Source: Rhizobiales bacterium 62-17
Lineage (GTDB): Bacteria; Pseudomonadota; Alphaproteobacteria; Rhizobiales; Beijerinckiaceae
Reading direction: 5' to 3'
DNA: 64,000 nucleotides
NCBI GenBank assembly: GCA_001898965.1
Contig: MKVW01000006.1
Span: 298,882-362,881, forward strand
Below the pieces are notes generated by a model, which was given only the letters and a program-made list of their open reading frames with translations, made no database searches and was not told where the DNA came from. How positions within the stretch are numbered: the stretch's first letter is position 1; every line of letters starts with the position of its first letter. The position numbers were made by a program, and so were the translations under genes. Positions 46,874-55,626 of this stretch are shown piece by piece.

Positions 46874-48007
46874 ATGACAGCGAAAGGGCGATCCGCCGGC
46901 CAGCCTGTGAATGCTTCTGAGCGAAGGATGTTCTTATCGCGGCGAGACACCTTGCTTGGTGCGTTGGCTCTTTCTGCTTCCGGGCCTGCCGGTGCTGCGT
47001 CGGCGCGTCCGATGCCATCGCGCGGGTTCAATCTTCCTGGCTGGGTCGACAAGGCAGACGGGCTTGCACCAGGGCGTGATGTTTTGGAGAAGCTCCGTCA
47101 AACCGGCTTTGAGACCATCAGGCTTCCCGTGGATGGCGACCTTATTGTCGCTGACAGCAAGACTTTTCCTCGTCGTCTCCACGAAGCGATTGCCGAGCTG
47201 ACGAAGCTCGGTTTCGCCGTGATGGTCGATATGCATCCATCCGCCGATCTCCATGGGGCCTTTCAGAAAGACGCAACGGCGGCTGCCGTCAGAGTCGAAC
47301 AGGCATGGACAATTCTTCGCACCGTTATCGCCGATCTGCCGACAGCGACCGTTTATCCCGAATTGCTGAACGAGCCTCCCATGGAACGGTCGGTTTGGCT
47401 GGGATTGCGCGACAGGCTGGCCGAAAACGTGCGGGCGAGATGCCCGCTTCATACGCTGATTTGGGGGCCGGCGCGCTTTCAAGGAACTTGGGAAATTGAA
47501 GATACGCCGCCGCTGGCGGATCAAAATCAAATCGCCGCCATTCACTATTACGCGCCTCTGGCGTTCACGCATCAATGCCAGACCTGGGAGAGGTCGCCCT
47601 TGGCGCGCGTCTCCAATCTCCCTTTTCCGGCGACGAAGACGCTTCCCCATATTCAACAGCTCATTACCGCGCGCCGCGCGGCGGGAGATCCAGAGGTTGC
47701 GGATCTGATTGAAAAAGAGCTGGCGGTTCCCTGGACGACGGAGCGGATTTCTTCGGACTTCAAGGCGCTTCAGCGCTGGTCTGAAAAGGCCGGATGCCCG
47801 GTAATGGTGAACGAGTTTGGCGTGCTCAACTTCTGTGTCGATGCCAAAAGTCGAACAACTTGGGTGCGGGCGGTCCGCCAGGCCGCCGAGGCCAACCGGA
47901 TCGGTTGGACTTACTGGGAGCTCGATCAGGGATTTGGTTTCATTCGCAGCCGCCAGAGCACGGCGGCATTCGATCCATCGATGATCACGGCGCTTTTAGG
48001 CAGGTAG
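46874..48007 (+). CDS. Tat-exported GH5 family glycanase
   Basis: The 377-residue protein has a twin-arginine signal (Ser22-Arg23-Arg24-Asp25 followed by LLGALALSAS). The TIM-barrel glycosidase carries the GH5 residues: 'ELLNEP' with acid/base Glu167 and 'VNEFGV' with nucleophile Glu314. It also has 'HYYAPLAFTHQ' and 'TYWELDQGFGF'. In relatives, a glycanase beside the polymerase trims or edits the polymer. The ATG at 46874 is 19 bases after the co-polymerase stop. Confidence 0.92.
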   Translation: MTAKGRSAGQPVNASERRMFLSRRDTLLGALALSASGPAGAASARPMPSRGFNLPGWVDKADGLAPGRDVLEKLRQTGFETIRLPVDGDLIVADSKTFPRRLHEAIAELTKLGFAVMVDMHPSADLHGAFQKDATAAAVRVEQAWTILRTVIADLPTATVYPELLNEPPMERSVWLGLRDRLAENVRARCPLHTLIWGPARFQGTWEIEDTPPLADQNQIAAIHYYAPLAFTHQCQTWERSPLARVSNLPFPATKTLPHIQQLITARRAAGDPEVADLIEKELAVPWTTERISSDFKALQRWSEKAGCPVMVNEFGVLNFCVDAKSRTTWVRAVRQAAEANRIGWTYWELDQGFGFIRSRQSTAAFDPSMITALLGR

Positions 48008-48033
48008 AAGCAGCGAGCTAAGGCAGTTCGGCA

Positions 48034-49572
48034 ATGAGCAGCTCAAGTGCAACATCTTCGATTGTGCCAGGTCGGCGCCGCTTGAGTTCGTCTCAAGTTG
48101 AAGCGATCGTCGACATATGTATCGCGGTTATCGTCACAACGGCATCGATCGTGACCATCGCGATCTGGCCGCCGTTCGGCATTTTGGCGACATTCGTCCT
48201 GACCTTAGTGGTCGTGGTCGTGATGCCGACGAGCGTTCCGGTCATCGTTATTTGCGCTTTTCTCTACCAAAATCTCATCGTTGCCTGGCTGACACCCTAT
48301 GTCACCAACAACGAGACATTCGATGCCCTCAGGGGCTCCAATTTCGTCATCCTGATGACGGCGTTCGCGCTGTTCTTTTTTGCTTCATTGCAACAGCGGG
48401 CTCGCGCGCTCGTCGAATTAAGACCATGGTTTTTTCTCAGCGTCGCGCTTGGTGGTGTGATCTGCTTTTATCTTTTGTTGGGTGCTGTGCGCGGTGATCC
48501 GAGAGACGCGGTTGTCTACTTCCGCAATACGATCATTCCGCTCGCATGCTTTTATATCGCTCTGATCGTCGCTGGTCTCTATCGCATCGATCTCAGGAAG
48601 AGCTTGCATTGGCTGGCCGCCTTTGCGATCGTTTACGGCTATGCCGAACTGACGTTCACGATGAATTTCCTCGGCCTCTTCCATGGCGACCTTTACATCG
48701 AGCGCGGTATCACGCGGCAAATCGAGACGGGCGTATGGGAAAAGGCGCTCAGGGATACGGGCTACGTCTTTCTCGGCCTGCAAGACGTGATGACTGCGAA
48801 TTTCTTCAACACATCGTTCTTCGGCGATGCCTTGCCGAAAGTCTTTCGCATCGGCGGTCCGAACTTCCATCCGATCAGTTTTGCCTATGCTCTCAGCATC
48901 ATGTCGGCGTGGCTCCTTTTCCGTGGTCACTGGCTCCTGCCTCTCGCGGCTTTACCGTTGCTGCTCGTCATCGGCTCGAAAGGAGCAATGTTCATGTTGC
49001 TCGTGGCGTTGGGCGCGCGTCTCATTTATCGACCGGGCTTGGCCAATTTCACGCTTGCTTCCGTCGTTCTCATCTCCATGGCCTGGTCCTTAGCCGCGGT
49101 GCTCTATGGCATGACTTATGGCGACTATCACGTCTTGGGGCTTATCGCGGGCATCCGAGCATTTCTCGCCAATCCCTTCGGACAGGGACTGGGGTTGGGC
49201 GGTAATTTGTCGACCACGAGTTTCAATCTGAGCTGGGATCAGGCTCAAGCAGCTGGTGCTGCGTCGCTGCCTGTCGAAAGCGCCGTCGGCGTGATGCTGT
49301 ATCAGATGGGGATCGGCAGTTTCGTTTTCTTCGGCTTCCTTGCGGCCATAGCTTTCGCTGCGCGGCGGCTATTGCTGACGACAGGAAATCCTGAATTTCT
49401 CTTCGTATTTGCCGGCGTGATCACGCTTTCGGCCAATGCGCTTCTGCAAGAAGAAGCATTCTATTCGCCCTTGGCGCTCGGATTCTGTCTCTTGCTCGCG
49501 GGTCTGTCGCTGGGGACGTATTACCGTGAAGCTCTGACACGGAGAAGCACTTCGGAGTCCGCGAAAACGTAA
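48034..49572 (+). CDS. Polysaccharide polymerase (Wzy/O-antigen ligase-like)
   Basis: The 512-residue integral membrane protein has about 11-12 hydrophobic segments and a large periplasmic loop in the centre (about 215-270), the topology of Wzy polymerases and O-antigen ligases. Sequence similarity in this family is low, so the assignment rests on topology and location. It starts 26 bases after the GH5 stop and ends the co-directional run. Confidence 0.78.
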   Translation: MSSSSATSSIVPGRRRLSSSQVEAIVDICIAVIVTTASIVTIAIWPPFGILATFVLTLVVVVVMPTSVPVIVICAFLYQNLIVAWLTPYVTNNETFDALRGSNFVILMTAFALFFFASLQQRARALVELRPWFFLSVALGGVICFYLLLGAVRGDPRDAVVYFRNTIIPLACFYIALIVAGLYRIDLRKSLHWLAAFAIVYGYAELTFTMNFLGLFHGDLYIERGITRQIETGVWEKALRDTGYVFLGLQDVMTANFFNTSFFGDALPKVFRIGGPNFHPISFAYALSIMSAWLLFRGHWLLPLAALPLLLVIGSKGAMFMLLVALGARLIYRPGLANFTLASVVLISMAWSLAAVLYGMTYGDYHVLGLIAGIRAFLANPFGQGLGLGGNLSTTSFNLSWDQAQAAGAASLPVESAVGVMLYQMGIGSFVFFGFLAAIAFAARRLLLTTGNPEFLFVFAGVITLSANALLQEEAFYSPLALGFCLLLAGLSLGTYYREALTRRSTSESAKT

Positions 49573-49652
49573 GGTCAATGGAGCGCGGGATTTCTCCCGG
49601 AGAAGATCCATCGCCTTCTCTTTGCGTGCGGACGCGTTGCTTGCTCGCTCGG

Positions 49653-50885
49653 CTAAGATGCGTCCGGCGCCCGTCGACTGCTGGAAAGCGTCGGCATGGT
49701 GATGGAGGGTAATGTGGGGGCTGCCGTCGCGACGGCCGACTTCTCCGCCGCGCCCATCAGATCGAACCGGCGTTGCAGCCCGACCTGCACTTGGCCGGAC
49801 CAGAAACTCGGCTGGCCCTGATATTTGGTGTGGCGGGCCGCGACCGTCAGGCTGCCGACCAAATCCATCGGCAGGCGGTAGCCATATTCGACACCGAAGA
49901 GATAAGCGGTGGTGACGGCGTCCAGTCCCAGATAGTCGTCCTGCTTCCAGCGGGCGAAGGCGCCGATCGCGCTGGTGGGCGAAAGTTTGTAGGTGCCGCG
50001 CAGATCGTAAGCCGTCGACATCACAAGCGCCGAGAAAGGCAGTGTGGTGTCGAGCATGGTGCGCGAGGCGACGGCCTCGAATGAGAAGTCGCCAATCGGC
50101 AGTTTGGCCCGACCGGTGTAGAGCACCTTCTGGATGTTGGCGAAATCCCAGGTCGAGGCGAAGCGCGCGTTGAAGTAAGACAGTGATCCTTCCAGGTTCA
50201 ACGGCCCGAGCTGGCTGTTGAAGAAGAAATTCGGTTGGATGCGATTATGGTTGCGTTGCAGGCCGATATAGTCGAGCCGCGCGTAACGAACATGCGATAG
50301 CAGAAGCGAAAGGCCGAACTCGCCGAACTTGGTTTTGACGGCGCCGCCGGTCAGCGAGCTGAAGGTTGCGAACACTTCCGGGTCCGGCAAAAAGCCGCCG
50401 AGCGCGAATATGTTTCTTTCGTTCAGCGACGAAATCTTGGTCTCTATGCTGGAGAAGGCCCGGAAATCCTTGGTGTCGTAGTCAGCCCGCAGGCGCGCGA
50501 GTGCATTGGTGGATTGGCGAGAGAAACCTGTTTCCGTGTTGGCGCTCATCGTGCCGCGAAGCCCGAAATCGTCCTTGAGCGCGACACGGCCTTCCACCGT
50601 CATACTGTGTGCGGACTGCGGCGGGGAAACGGTGGTCGAATAAACATTCGCTCCGGAATCCGCCTTGATCGAAAGCGTTGAATCCGAAGTCGCGCGCAGC
50701 ATTTCAAAGGACAGTGTCTGACCAGCGAATGGGCTCGCCTGTCCATCCAGGATGTCGATGGGGTTCGTATCGAAGCCGCCGCGCAATCCGATTGTTGCCG
50801 CCGCTGTGATATCGGCGCTGTTTTTCTTTTCCTCGGCATTTGCTGGAACGGCTGCGATGACGGCCAAGATTATCAGCCTACGCAT
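49653..50885 (-). CDS. Outer-membrane beta-barrel protein (BBP2-like) of the polysaccharide locus
   Basis: The 410-residue protein has a signal peptide (1-17, cleavage near ANA-EE) and repeated amphipathic strands throughout ('ATIGLRGGFDTNPID', 'GRVALKDDFGLRG', 'LRADYDTKDF', 'YGYRLPMDLVGSLTVAARHTKY'), consistent with a barrel. It resembles beta-barrel porin 2-type proteins found beside exopolysaccharide genes in Hyphomicrobiales. It could be the outer-membrane exit of the polymer, but no lipoprotein of the Wza type is present here. It is convergent with the polymerase. Confidence 0.75.
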   Translation of the reverse strand: MRRLIILAVIAAVPANAEEKKNSADITAAATIGLRGGFDTNPIDILDGQASPFAGQTLSFEMLRATSDSTLSIKADSGANVYSTTVSPPQSAHSMTVEGRVALKDDFGLRGTMSANTETGFSRQSTNALARLRADYDTKDFRAFSSIETKISSLNERNIFALGGFLPDPEVFATFSSLTGGAVKTKFGEFGLSLLLSHVRYARLDYIGLQRNHNRIQPNFFFNSQLGPLNLEGSLSYFNARFASTWDFANIQKVLYTGRAKLPIGDFSFEAVASRTMLDTTLPFSALVMSTAYDLRGTYKLSPTSAIGAFARWKQDDYLGLDAVTTAYLFGVEYGYRLPMDLVGSLTVAARHTKYQGQPSFWSGQVQVGLQRRFDLMGAAEKSAVATAAPTLPSITMPTLSSSRRAPDAS

Positions 50886-51044
50886 GCTTTCCCCAAGCCA
50901 GTTATTTCAAATGTTCGCGACCTAAATACTAGTCCTTTAAGGTTAATGATTTATTATTAAAGAGTGTTCCGTTTGAAATTAAAATATAGATCGTATTTAA
51001 AATAAAACGCCTCACGAGATGGGGTAATTTGTGGGAGAAATGTT

Positions 51045-51362
51045 ATGAAGATTATAGCATTCGCGACTGCCACTGCTCTTCTCGCTGCGTCTCCGGCTCT
51101 GGCTGGCGGTCGAGGTGGTGGTGGGTTGCTCACCGGTGTCATCGGTGGCGTTACCGGCGTTGTTGGTGGCGTTACTTCGGTGGTGTCGGTGGCCAACGTG
51201 TCCAACACGCTCAACGGTGTTCGCGTGTTGAACAACTCCCCTATCCTCAATGGTACGACCGTGGCCGTGCCGATCTCGGTCAATCTGTCCAGGAATAACA
51301 TCCTGACGCGGGGTCTTCTGTCCGGCGGCGGCGGTCACGGTCACGGTTGCGGTTGCAACTGA
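51045..51362 (+). CDS. Small secreted Gly/Val-rich protein with an HGHGCGCN tail
   Basis: The 105-residue product has a signal peptide (1-20, cleavage near ALA-GG), a Gly-rich and Val/Asn-rich mature part, and a C-terminus 'GGHGHGCGCN' with two His and two Cys. It is not recognised. The start ATG has GGAG a few bases upstream (TGGGAGAAATGTTATG) in an AT-rich leader. The tail could bind a metal or be part of a surface polymer. Confidence 0.7.
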   Translation: MKIIAFATATALLAASPALAGGRGGGGLLTGVIGGVTGVVGGVTSVVSVANVSNTLNGVRVLNNSPILNGTTVAVPISVNLSRNNILTRGLLSGGGGHGHGCGCN

Positions 51363-51395
51363 GTATCTGATTGCCAATGCTTGATAAAAAGGTGT

Positions 51396-51422
51396 GGGGG
51401 GACAACGGGGACGCTGCCCCCC
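51396..51422. terminator. Possible terminator after the small Gly-rich protein gene
   Basis: Six G residues (51396-51401) face six C residues (51417-51422) around a 15-base loop. No T run follows, so this is a weak call. Confidence 0.35.
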
Positions 51423-51512
51423 TGCACAAGGAATAACTGAAGTATTAAACGGCGACGAAGAATGCCGAGAAGGCGTTCTCACTGCATCTATACTTATTTT
51501 TATTTTGGCCGC

Positions 51513-52451
51513 TCAGAAGCGGTCAGCCGCCACGACGCTTGGATCTGTCTCACGGTCAGCATCGTCTCGGATCCAGCCGCTGAGAGCGGTGCGCAATTCG
51601 CCAGCTTCATAGGTGCGCGTAAATCGATCGAGAGTGCCGACGCGTCGACATGCTTCATGGAAAAATGAGCCTGCCGGCGCACAAGCGTCTTTGTCGTAGT
51701 TCGAGCGGCGAAAGAACTCATGCCAGAGGTGCAGGAAAGTCGCGTCTTGCGTGGCTTTGTCGACAGCGTGCCGATAATCGGGCAGCAGAGGCTTCCAGAA
51801 ATGGTCGAAGACGATTGGGTAAAAATGCCTCACGTCGCGAGCCCGTGCGTCGAGACCATGGATCTTAATCATTTCCGTCAGCAAAGTCGGTCCAATGACA
51901 CCCCAGAGCTGATCGAGGTCAACGACTGCTTTGGCACGATCGACGAGATCGGCAACGATCCGATGATCTTTCGGAAGTTTCAAAACCGCATTGTTGATCG
52001 ATGAAGCATCGGATGGTTCGAGTTGCCGACCGAAGACAAAGGCCTCGTCGGAAAAGTCCGGCCTACGGAGACACATGATATCCGTATCGACCCAACAGGA
52101 TCCGGTTTGTCGGATCATCTCGTAGCGAAACAGATTGGAAAATTTCGCATAGGAGACGCGTCCGTCGGCGATATAGCGGCCGACGAGCGTTTCATCTCGG
52201 CAAATCGAGCGCGCGTCTGCGATCTCCACGCCGTGCGGCACGTCGATGTCGGGCGCGTAGCTATAGAGCCGCAGGCGCGCACCGTAATATGGAAAAGAGG
52301 CCAGGCAGCTATAGGTCAGGGAGTCGAGCGGCCCGTTCCAGAAAGTCGCAAAATCAGGTGGCCGTAGCCGGGGGAGCCCACGGCTGAAGCTGCGCCAAAA
52401 GTGCTTGGCACGTTGAAGGCCATTCGCCCGCGGCGATTGTTGGGACGTCAT
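51513..52451 (-). CDS. Glycosyltransferase with DxD motif (GT32/alpha-1,4-glycosyltransferase like)
   Basis: The 312-residue enzyme shows a GT-A type pattern: 'CLASFPYYGARLRLYSY' near the start, the SNLFRYEMIRQTGSCWVDTDIMCLR block with Asp122-x-Asp124 for sugar nucleotide and metal binding, and a C-terminal 'LLTEMIKIHGL'-'FYPIVFDHFWK' region as in alpha-1,4-glycosyltransferases. It probably adds one sugar to the repeat unit. Signal peptide and membrane segments are absent. Confidence 0.87.
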   Translation of the reverse strand: MTSQQSPRANGLQRAKHFWRSFSRGLPRLRPPDFATFWNGPLDSLTYSCLASFPYYGARLRLYSYAPDIDVPHGVEIADARSICRDETLVGRYIADGRVSYAKFSNLFRYEMIRQTGSCWVDTDIMCLRRPDFSDEAFVFGRQLEPSDASSINNAVLKLPKDHRIVADLVDRAKAVVDLDQLWGVIGPTLLTEMIKIHGLDARARDVRHFYPIVFDHFWKPLLPDYRHAVDKATQDATFLHLWHEFFRRSNYDKDACAPAGSFFHEACRRVGTLDRFTRTYEAGELRTALSGWIRDDADRETDPSVVAADRF

Positions 52452-52510
52452 GATGTGTCGTTTTCCGGCTATTCTGCGCGATGTTTAAAGGCCAGAGGCC
52501 TGGTCCGAGC

Positions 52511-53062
52511 TCAGCCACCCGTGCTCGGCTGGAAGATGGTCAGATGATTGACTTTCAAACTTGGCTGGCCATTGCAGAGGAGGCGGACCTCGACGCCCGA
52601 CGTTAGCTGATCCAGCTTAAGGTTGAGCGTTAAAAGGGCGGGAATGCCAAGGATCAAATCTGGATCGCGAATGGTTCGCGTTGCGAGAATGATGCGTCCG
52701 CGCTGGGCGGCTATCTCGAGCTTTGCAGTCGCGGAGCCACTGAATGTGGCCAGTTTCTCGAGTTCGAAGCCCGCGAAATAGCGGCCGGCCTGTAAATTGA
52801 TGTAGGGGCCGTAACTCAAAAAGCCATTCTGTCCGAGGCCGATCCGCGAACCGTCGGCCTGGTTTTCACCGATCTCGTGCGGCAACGTACTGGCTGGTTG
52901 GTGGTGGTAAAACATTGGCTGTTGAACAAGCATGCGCGAGATGAGCCTGGCGTTGTCCCGCTGAAATCGGGCGTATAGAATCGATCCAAAGAATTTAGGC
53001 TTTTTCCCATCAGGCGTATCAACGATTCCGGTTTTACGCTCTTTCGCTGGGCACAAGGGCAT
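52511..53062 (-). CDS. Hypothetical beta-sandwich protein
   Basis: The 183-residue product is not a known enzyme. Its second half has 'GFLSYGPYINLQAGRYFAGFELE', a segment that recurs in carbohydrate-binding-like domains attached to alphaproteobacterial glycosyltransferases. The start may be the ATG at 53062, which lies only 9 bases from the divergent coiled-coil gene, or a later ATG at 52933. A binding domain for the polymer is possible. Confidence 0.5.
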   Translation of the reverse strand: MPLCPAKERKTGIVDTPDGKKPKFFGSILYARFQRDNARLISRMLVQQPMFYHHQPASTLPHEIGENQADGSRIGLGQNGFLSYGPYINLQAGRYFAGFELEKLATFSGSATAKLEIAAQRGRIILATRTIRDPDLILGIPALLTLNLKLDQLTSGVEVRLLCNGQPSLKVNHLTIFQPSTGG

Positions 53063-53071
53063 TCGCGTCCC

Positions 53072-53467
53072 ATGAATTTCTTACAAAGCCTTTTGGGTGG
53101 GCAGCACAGCGCCGATCTTTTGATTGCCCAGGCGCACATTTCGACACGAGTGAATAGTCTTACGGCTGGGTTCAACGCCGAGATTGCTCTTCTCAAGGAA
53201 GAAGTCCGCGCATTACGCGAGCAAGTCGCGCGGTCTCAGGCGCTTGCTGCCGAAGCCGAGGCGGTCATTCAAAATCTGAAGGGCGAAATCAGTGCGCTTC
53301 AAGCGCCTATGCCGCAATTGCTCAATGCCGCGGCGACGGTGCCTGCCTTGGCCGAACAATTGCTCCGGTTGGACGGTGGCTCAGTCGTGAAATCGACAAA
53401 GCCGGCTGCGATCGTCGAAACGGTTTCGGAGCACCTGCGCTCCGCTCAACCTTCGAACGAGAGATAA
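53072..53467 (+). CDS. Coiled-coil hypothetical protein upstream of the GT2 protein
   Basis: The 131-residue protein is mostly one predicted coiled coil (about residues 25-80, Glu/Arg/Ala rich). It is not recognised. It ends 7 bases before the GT2 gene and is likely co-translated with it. No signal peptide is seen, so it may bring the glycosyltransferase into a complex. Confidence 0.6.
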   Translation: MNFLQSLLGGQHSADLLIAQAHISTRVNSLTAGFNAEIALLKEEVRALREQVARSQALAAEAEAVIQNLKGEISALQAPMPQLLNAAATVPALAEQLLRLDGGSVVKSTKPAAIVETVSEHLRSAQPSNER

Positions 53468-53474
53468 GCGCTCC

Positions 53475-55136
53475 GTGCCCCGTCATCGATCGTTCTCCGT
53501 CGTGATCTCCACCGATGGTCGCCGAGAGAGTCTTGCGCAGACCTTGGAGAGCCTGCGGCATCTCGACTATCCCAATTTCGAGGTTTGCGTGGTCGCGGGG
53601 CCTACGCCCGATGGCACCATGGAGCTTTTGGAGACGTGGCGGGACAAGATAAAAATCTTGTCGTGTCCGGTTCGCAATATCTCGATCTCCCGCAATCTGG
53701 GCATAGGTCTTGCCGCCGGTGAGATCGTGGCCTTCATCGACGATGATGCCATTCCAGAAAGTGACTGGCTGACGCGCCTCAACGAAGCCTATCGGGAAGA
53801 TCATGTGGTGGCTGCCGGTGGATTTGCCTACAATCCGGATGGCATCAGCTACCAATGGCGATTTGGTACGGTCGATCGTCTTGGCCGAGCCGATGCTACG
53901 TGGCAAGGCGCGACGCCCGAATTCAACTTCCCGTTCAGTGCCAGCTTCCCGTCTCTTCTCGGGGCCAATAGCTCCGCCCGTCGCGCCGCCGTCATCGAGA
54001 TTGGCGGGTTCGATGAGACTTACGAATACTATCTTGATGAAACCGATTTATGCTGCCGCTTGGTCGATCGTGGAGGACATGTCGCACAATTGGACGGAGC
54101 TTGCGTCCATCACAAATTCCGGCCGAGCCATATACGGAATGAAGCGCGGATCATTAGAGACTGGTATCCGATCATCAAGAGCAAGATTTACTATTCCCTG
54201 GTCAACAACCGCGGTCATCATCCGCTCTCGGTCGTTTTCGAGGACGCTCTTTCGTTCATTCGACAGTTTGTCGCTCAGATTGATGGGGCAATCTCGGCAG
54301 GGCTGGTCAATGAAGCCGAACGCGTCCGTCTCAATGAACATGTCGAGCGCGCTTGGCGTGATGGCTTGTCAGCCGGTTTGGCCGGACATCGGAGACTGTG
54401 GTCGCGCGCCGAGTTCGAAAAGCTTCAAAAGCCATTCTTGTCCTTCAAGACTTTCGAACCCGTTGGTTCTCGTCGCGTGTATTGTTTCGTGTCTGCGGCT
54501 GCGGAAAGCGGGCGGGCGGATCGATGGTTCGCTGAGATCGCCTCGGTGCTGTCGAAGCTGGGGCATGAAACGCATATTTTCATCGCTGGTGAAACCACAA
54601 CGGTGGATTTCGAAAGCGGCGTTTGGGTCCATCGCATCGCTCAGCTTGCAGAGGCGCCTGGCATAGAGCTTCCGGATTTCATTCGAAGCCGTGTGTCAAG
54701 CTTGGCGGAAGCTGTGCGTCAGTTGTCGGCACGCAAATCGATCGACGCTGTTTTCGTGCCGCTATGGGGATGGGAAGCTCCAGTGTTGCGTGAGGAAGGT
54801 TTTTCCATCGTTGCATTGGCGGACGAGTCCCTTCGTTCCCATGCGGATACTCTTCCGGCGCAAGGTTTTGAAAGCCAAGCCCTGTTCAATGCTCGGCTTC
54901 TGGCGCGAGAAGCGAAATGCATTCTGGCGCGACGTCCATCTGTTGCCAATGATCAGGAGTGGCAATCCTTTTCCATCGATCCTGATCGTGTGATCTTTGT
55001 TCCAGACGGTATGGCGGGCTGGGATCCTTCGGAAGATTCCAAGTCAATGATCGAAGATGTCGATGCATTCATTCGACAACTCCAAGCCGCGCTGGAAGGA
55101 CAGGAGATCGCCCGGCCCGCTGCCGTCGCTGTTTGA
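53475..55136 (+). CDS. GT2 glycosyltransferase fused to the first half of a GT4-like domain
   Basis: The 553-residue protein starts with GTG at 53475. Residues 1-270 form a GT2 domain (FSVVISTDGRRESLAQTLESL, catalytic Asp89-Asp90-Asp91 in FIDDD, and 'GGFDETYEYYLDETDLCCRL'). Residues about 330-530 look like the N-terminal Rossmann half of a GT4 enzyme, with 'FVPLWGWEAPVL' and ending at 'DRVIFVPDGMAGWDP'. A normal GT4 continues from there into its donor-binding half, which is missing. Transfer by the GT2 part remains likely. Confidence 0.85.
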   Translation: MPRHRSFSVVISTDGRRESLAQTLESLRHLDYPNFEVCVVAGPTPDGTMELLETWRDKIKILSCPVRNISISRNLGIGLAAGEIVAFIDDDAIPESDWLTRLNEAYREDHVVAAGGFAYNPDGISYQWRFGTVDRLGRADATWQGATPEFNFPFSASFPSLLGANSSARRAAVIEIGGFDETYEYYLDETDLCCRLVDRGGHVAQLDGACVHHKFRPSHIRNEARIIRDWYPIIKSKIYYSLVNNRGHHPLSVVFEDALSFIRQFVAQIDGAISAGLVNEAERVRLNEHVERAWRDGLSAGLAGHRRLWSRAEFEKLQKPFLSFKTFEPVGSRRVYCFVSAAAESGRADRWFAEIASVLSKLGHETHIFIAGETTTVDFESGVWVHRIAQLAEAPGIELPDFIRSRVSSLAEAVRQLSARKSIDAVFVPLWGWEAPVLREEGFSIVALADESLRSHADTLPAQGFESQALFNARLLAREAKCILARRPSVANDQEWQSFSIDPDRVIFVPDGMAGWDPSEDSKSMIEDVDAFIRQLQAALEGQEIARPAAVAV

Positions 55137-55484
55137 TCTCTAGCGTGGGTAGCAGGCACCGACGGCATGTCATGCATTGGATATGACTAAAGTCACGGGA
55201 CAGCCCGGGCGTCATGTAATGTTCATGTCAGGTTGCGCTGCCAAGACATCACTCAGGCAAGATTCTGGCGCAAATTGAGTTACTTCGTGAGTGGCGCGGT
55301 GCGCGGTTCGATACTTGTCATCGTCAACTTGTACGCGGAGCGGGGATTTTCGCAGATATACAGCGTCGAAAGTACCGTCGTGATTGGCCCCTGATCGGGA
55401 TTTTCACTTTCGGTTAAAGTGCTGGCTCTATATCTCGCGATGATGATGCTTCACGTGCTCGTCCTAGTGTGATGAGGATCAGCC
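55137..55484. other. 348-base gene-free region before a micro-ORF
   Basis: No gene is seen. It contains a small palindrome (TGACTAAAGTCA at about 55186) and presumably the promoter of the micro-ORF at 55485. Confidence 0.4.
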
Positions 55485-55589
55485 ATGAGAAATCTGAGCG
55501 ACCAGAAATTGATGTGGCTCTCGGTCGTTGTGATGGGCGGCTTTGCGCTGACCTTTATCTCCATTCTCTACATCTATCCGCTTCAATAA
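55485..55589 (+). CDS. Micro-ORF for a 34-residue single-span membrane protein
   Basis: ATG at 55485 has AGGA at 55475-55478, six bases upstream, and the frame ends at TAA 55587-55589. The product starts MRNLSDQKLMWLS and continues as a hydrophobic helix (about 10-30) ending YIYPLQ. It has the size and pattern of small regulatory or subunit membrane proteins, but no family was recognised. Confidence 0.5.
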   Translation: MRNLSDQKLMWLSVVVMGGFALTFISILYIYPLQ

Positions 55590-55626
55590 CGACCGGCCTT
55601 GTCGAGTATTTGAAAGACGTTCGCCG

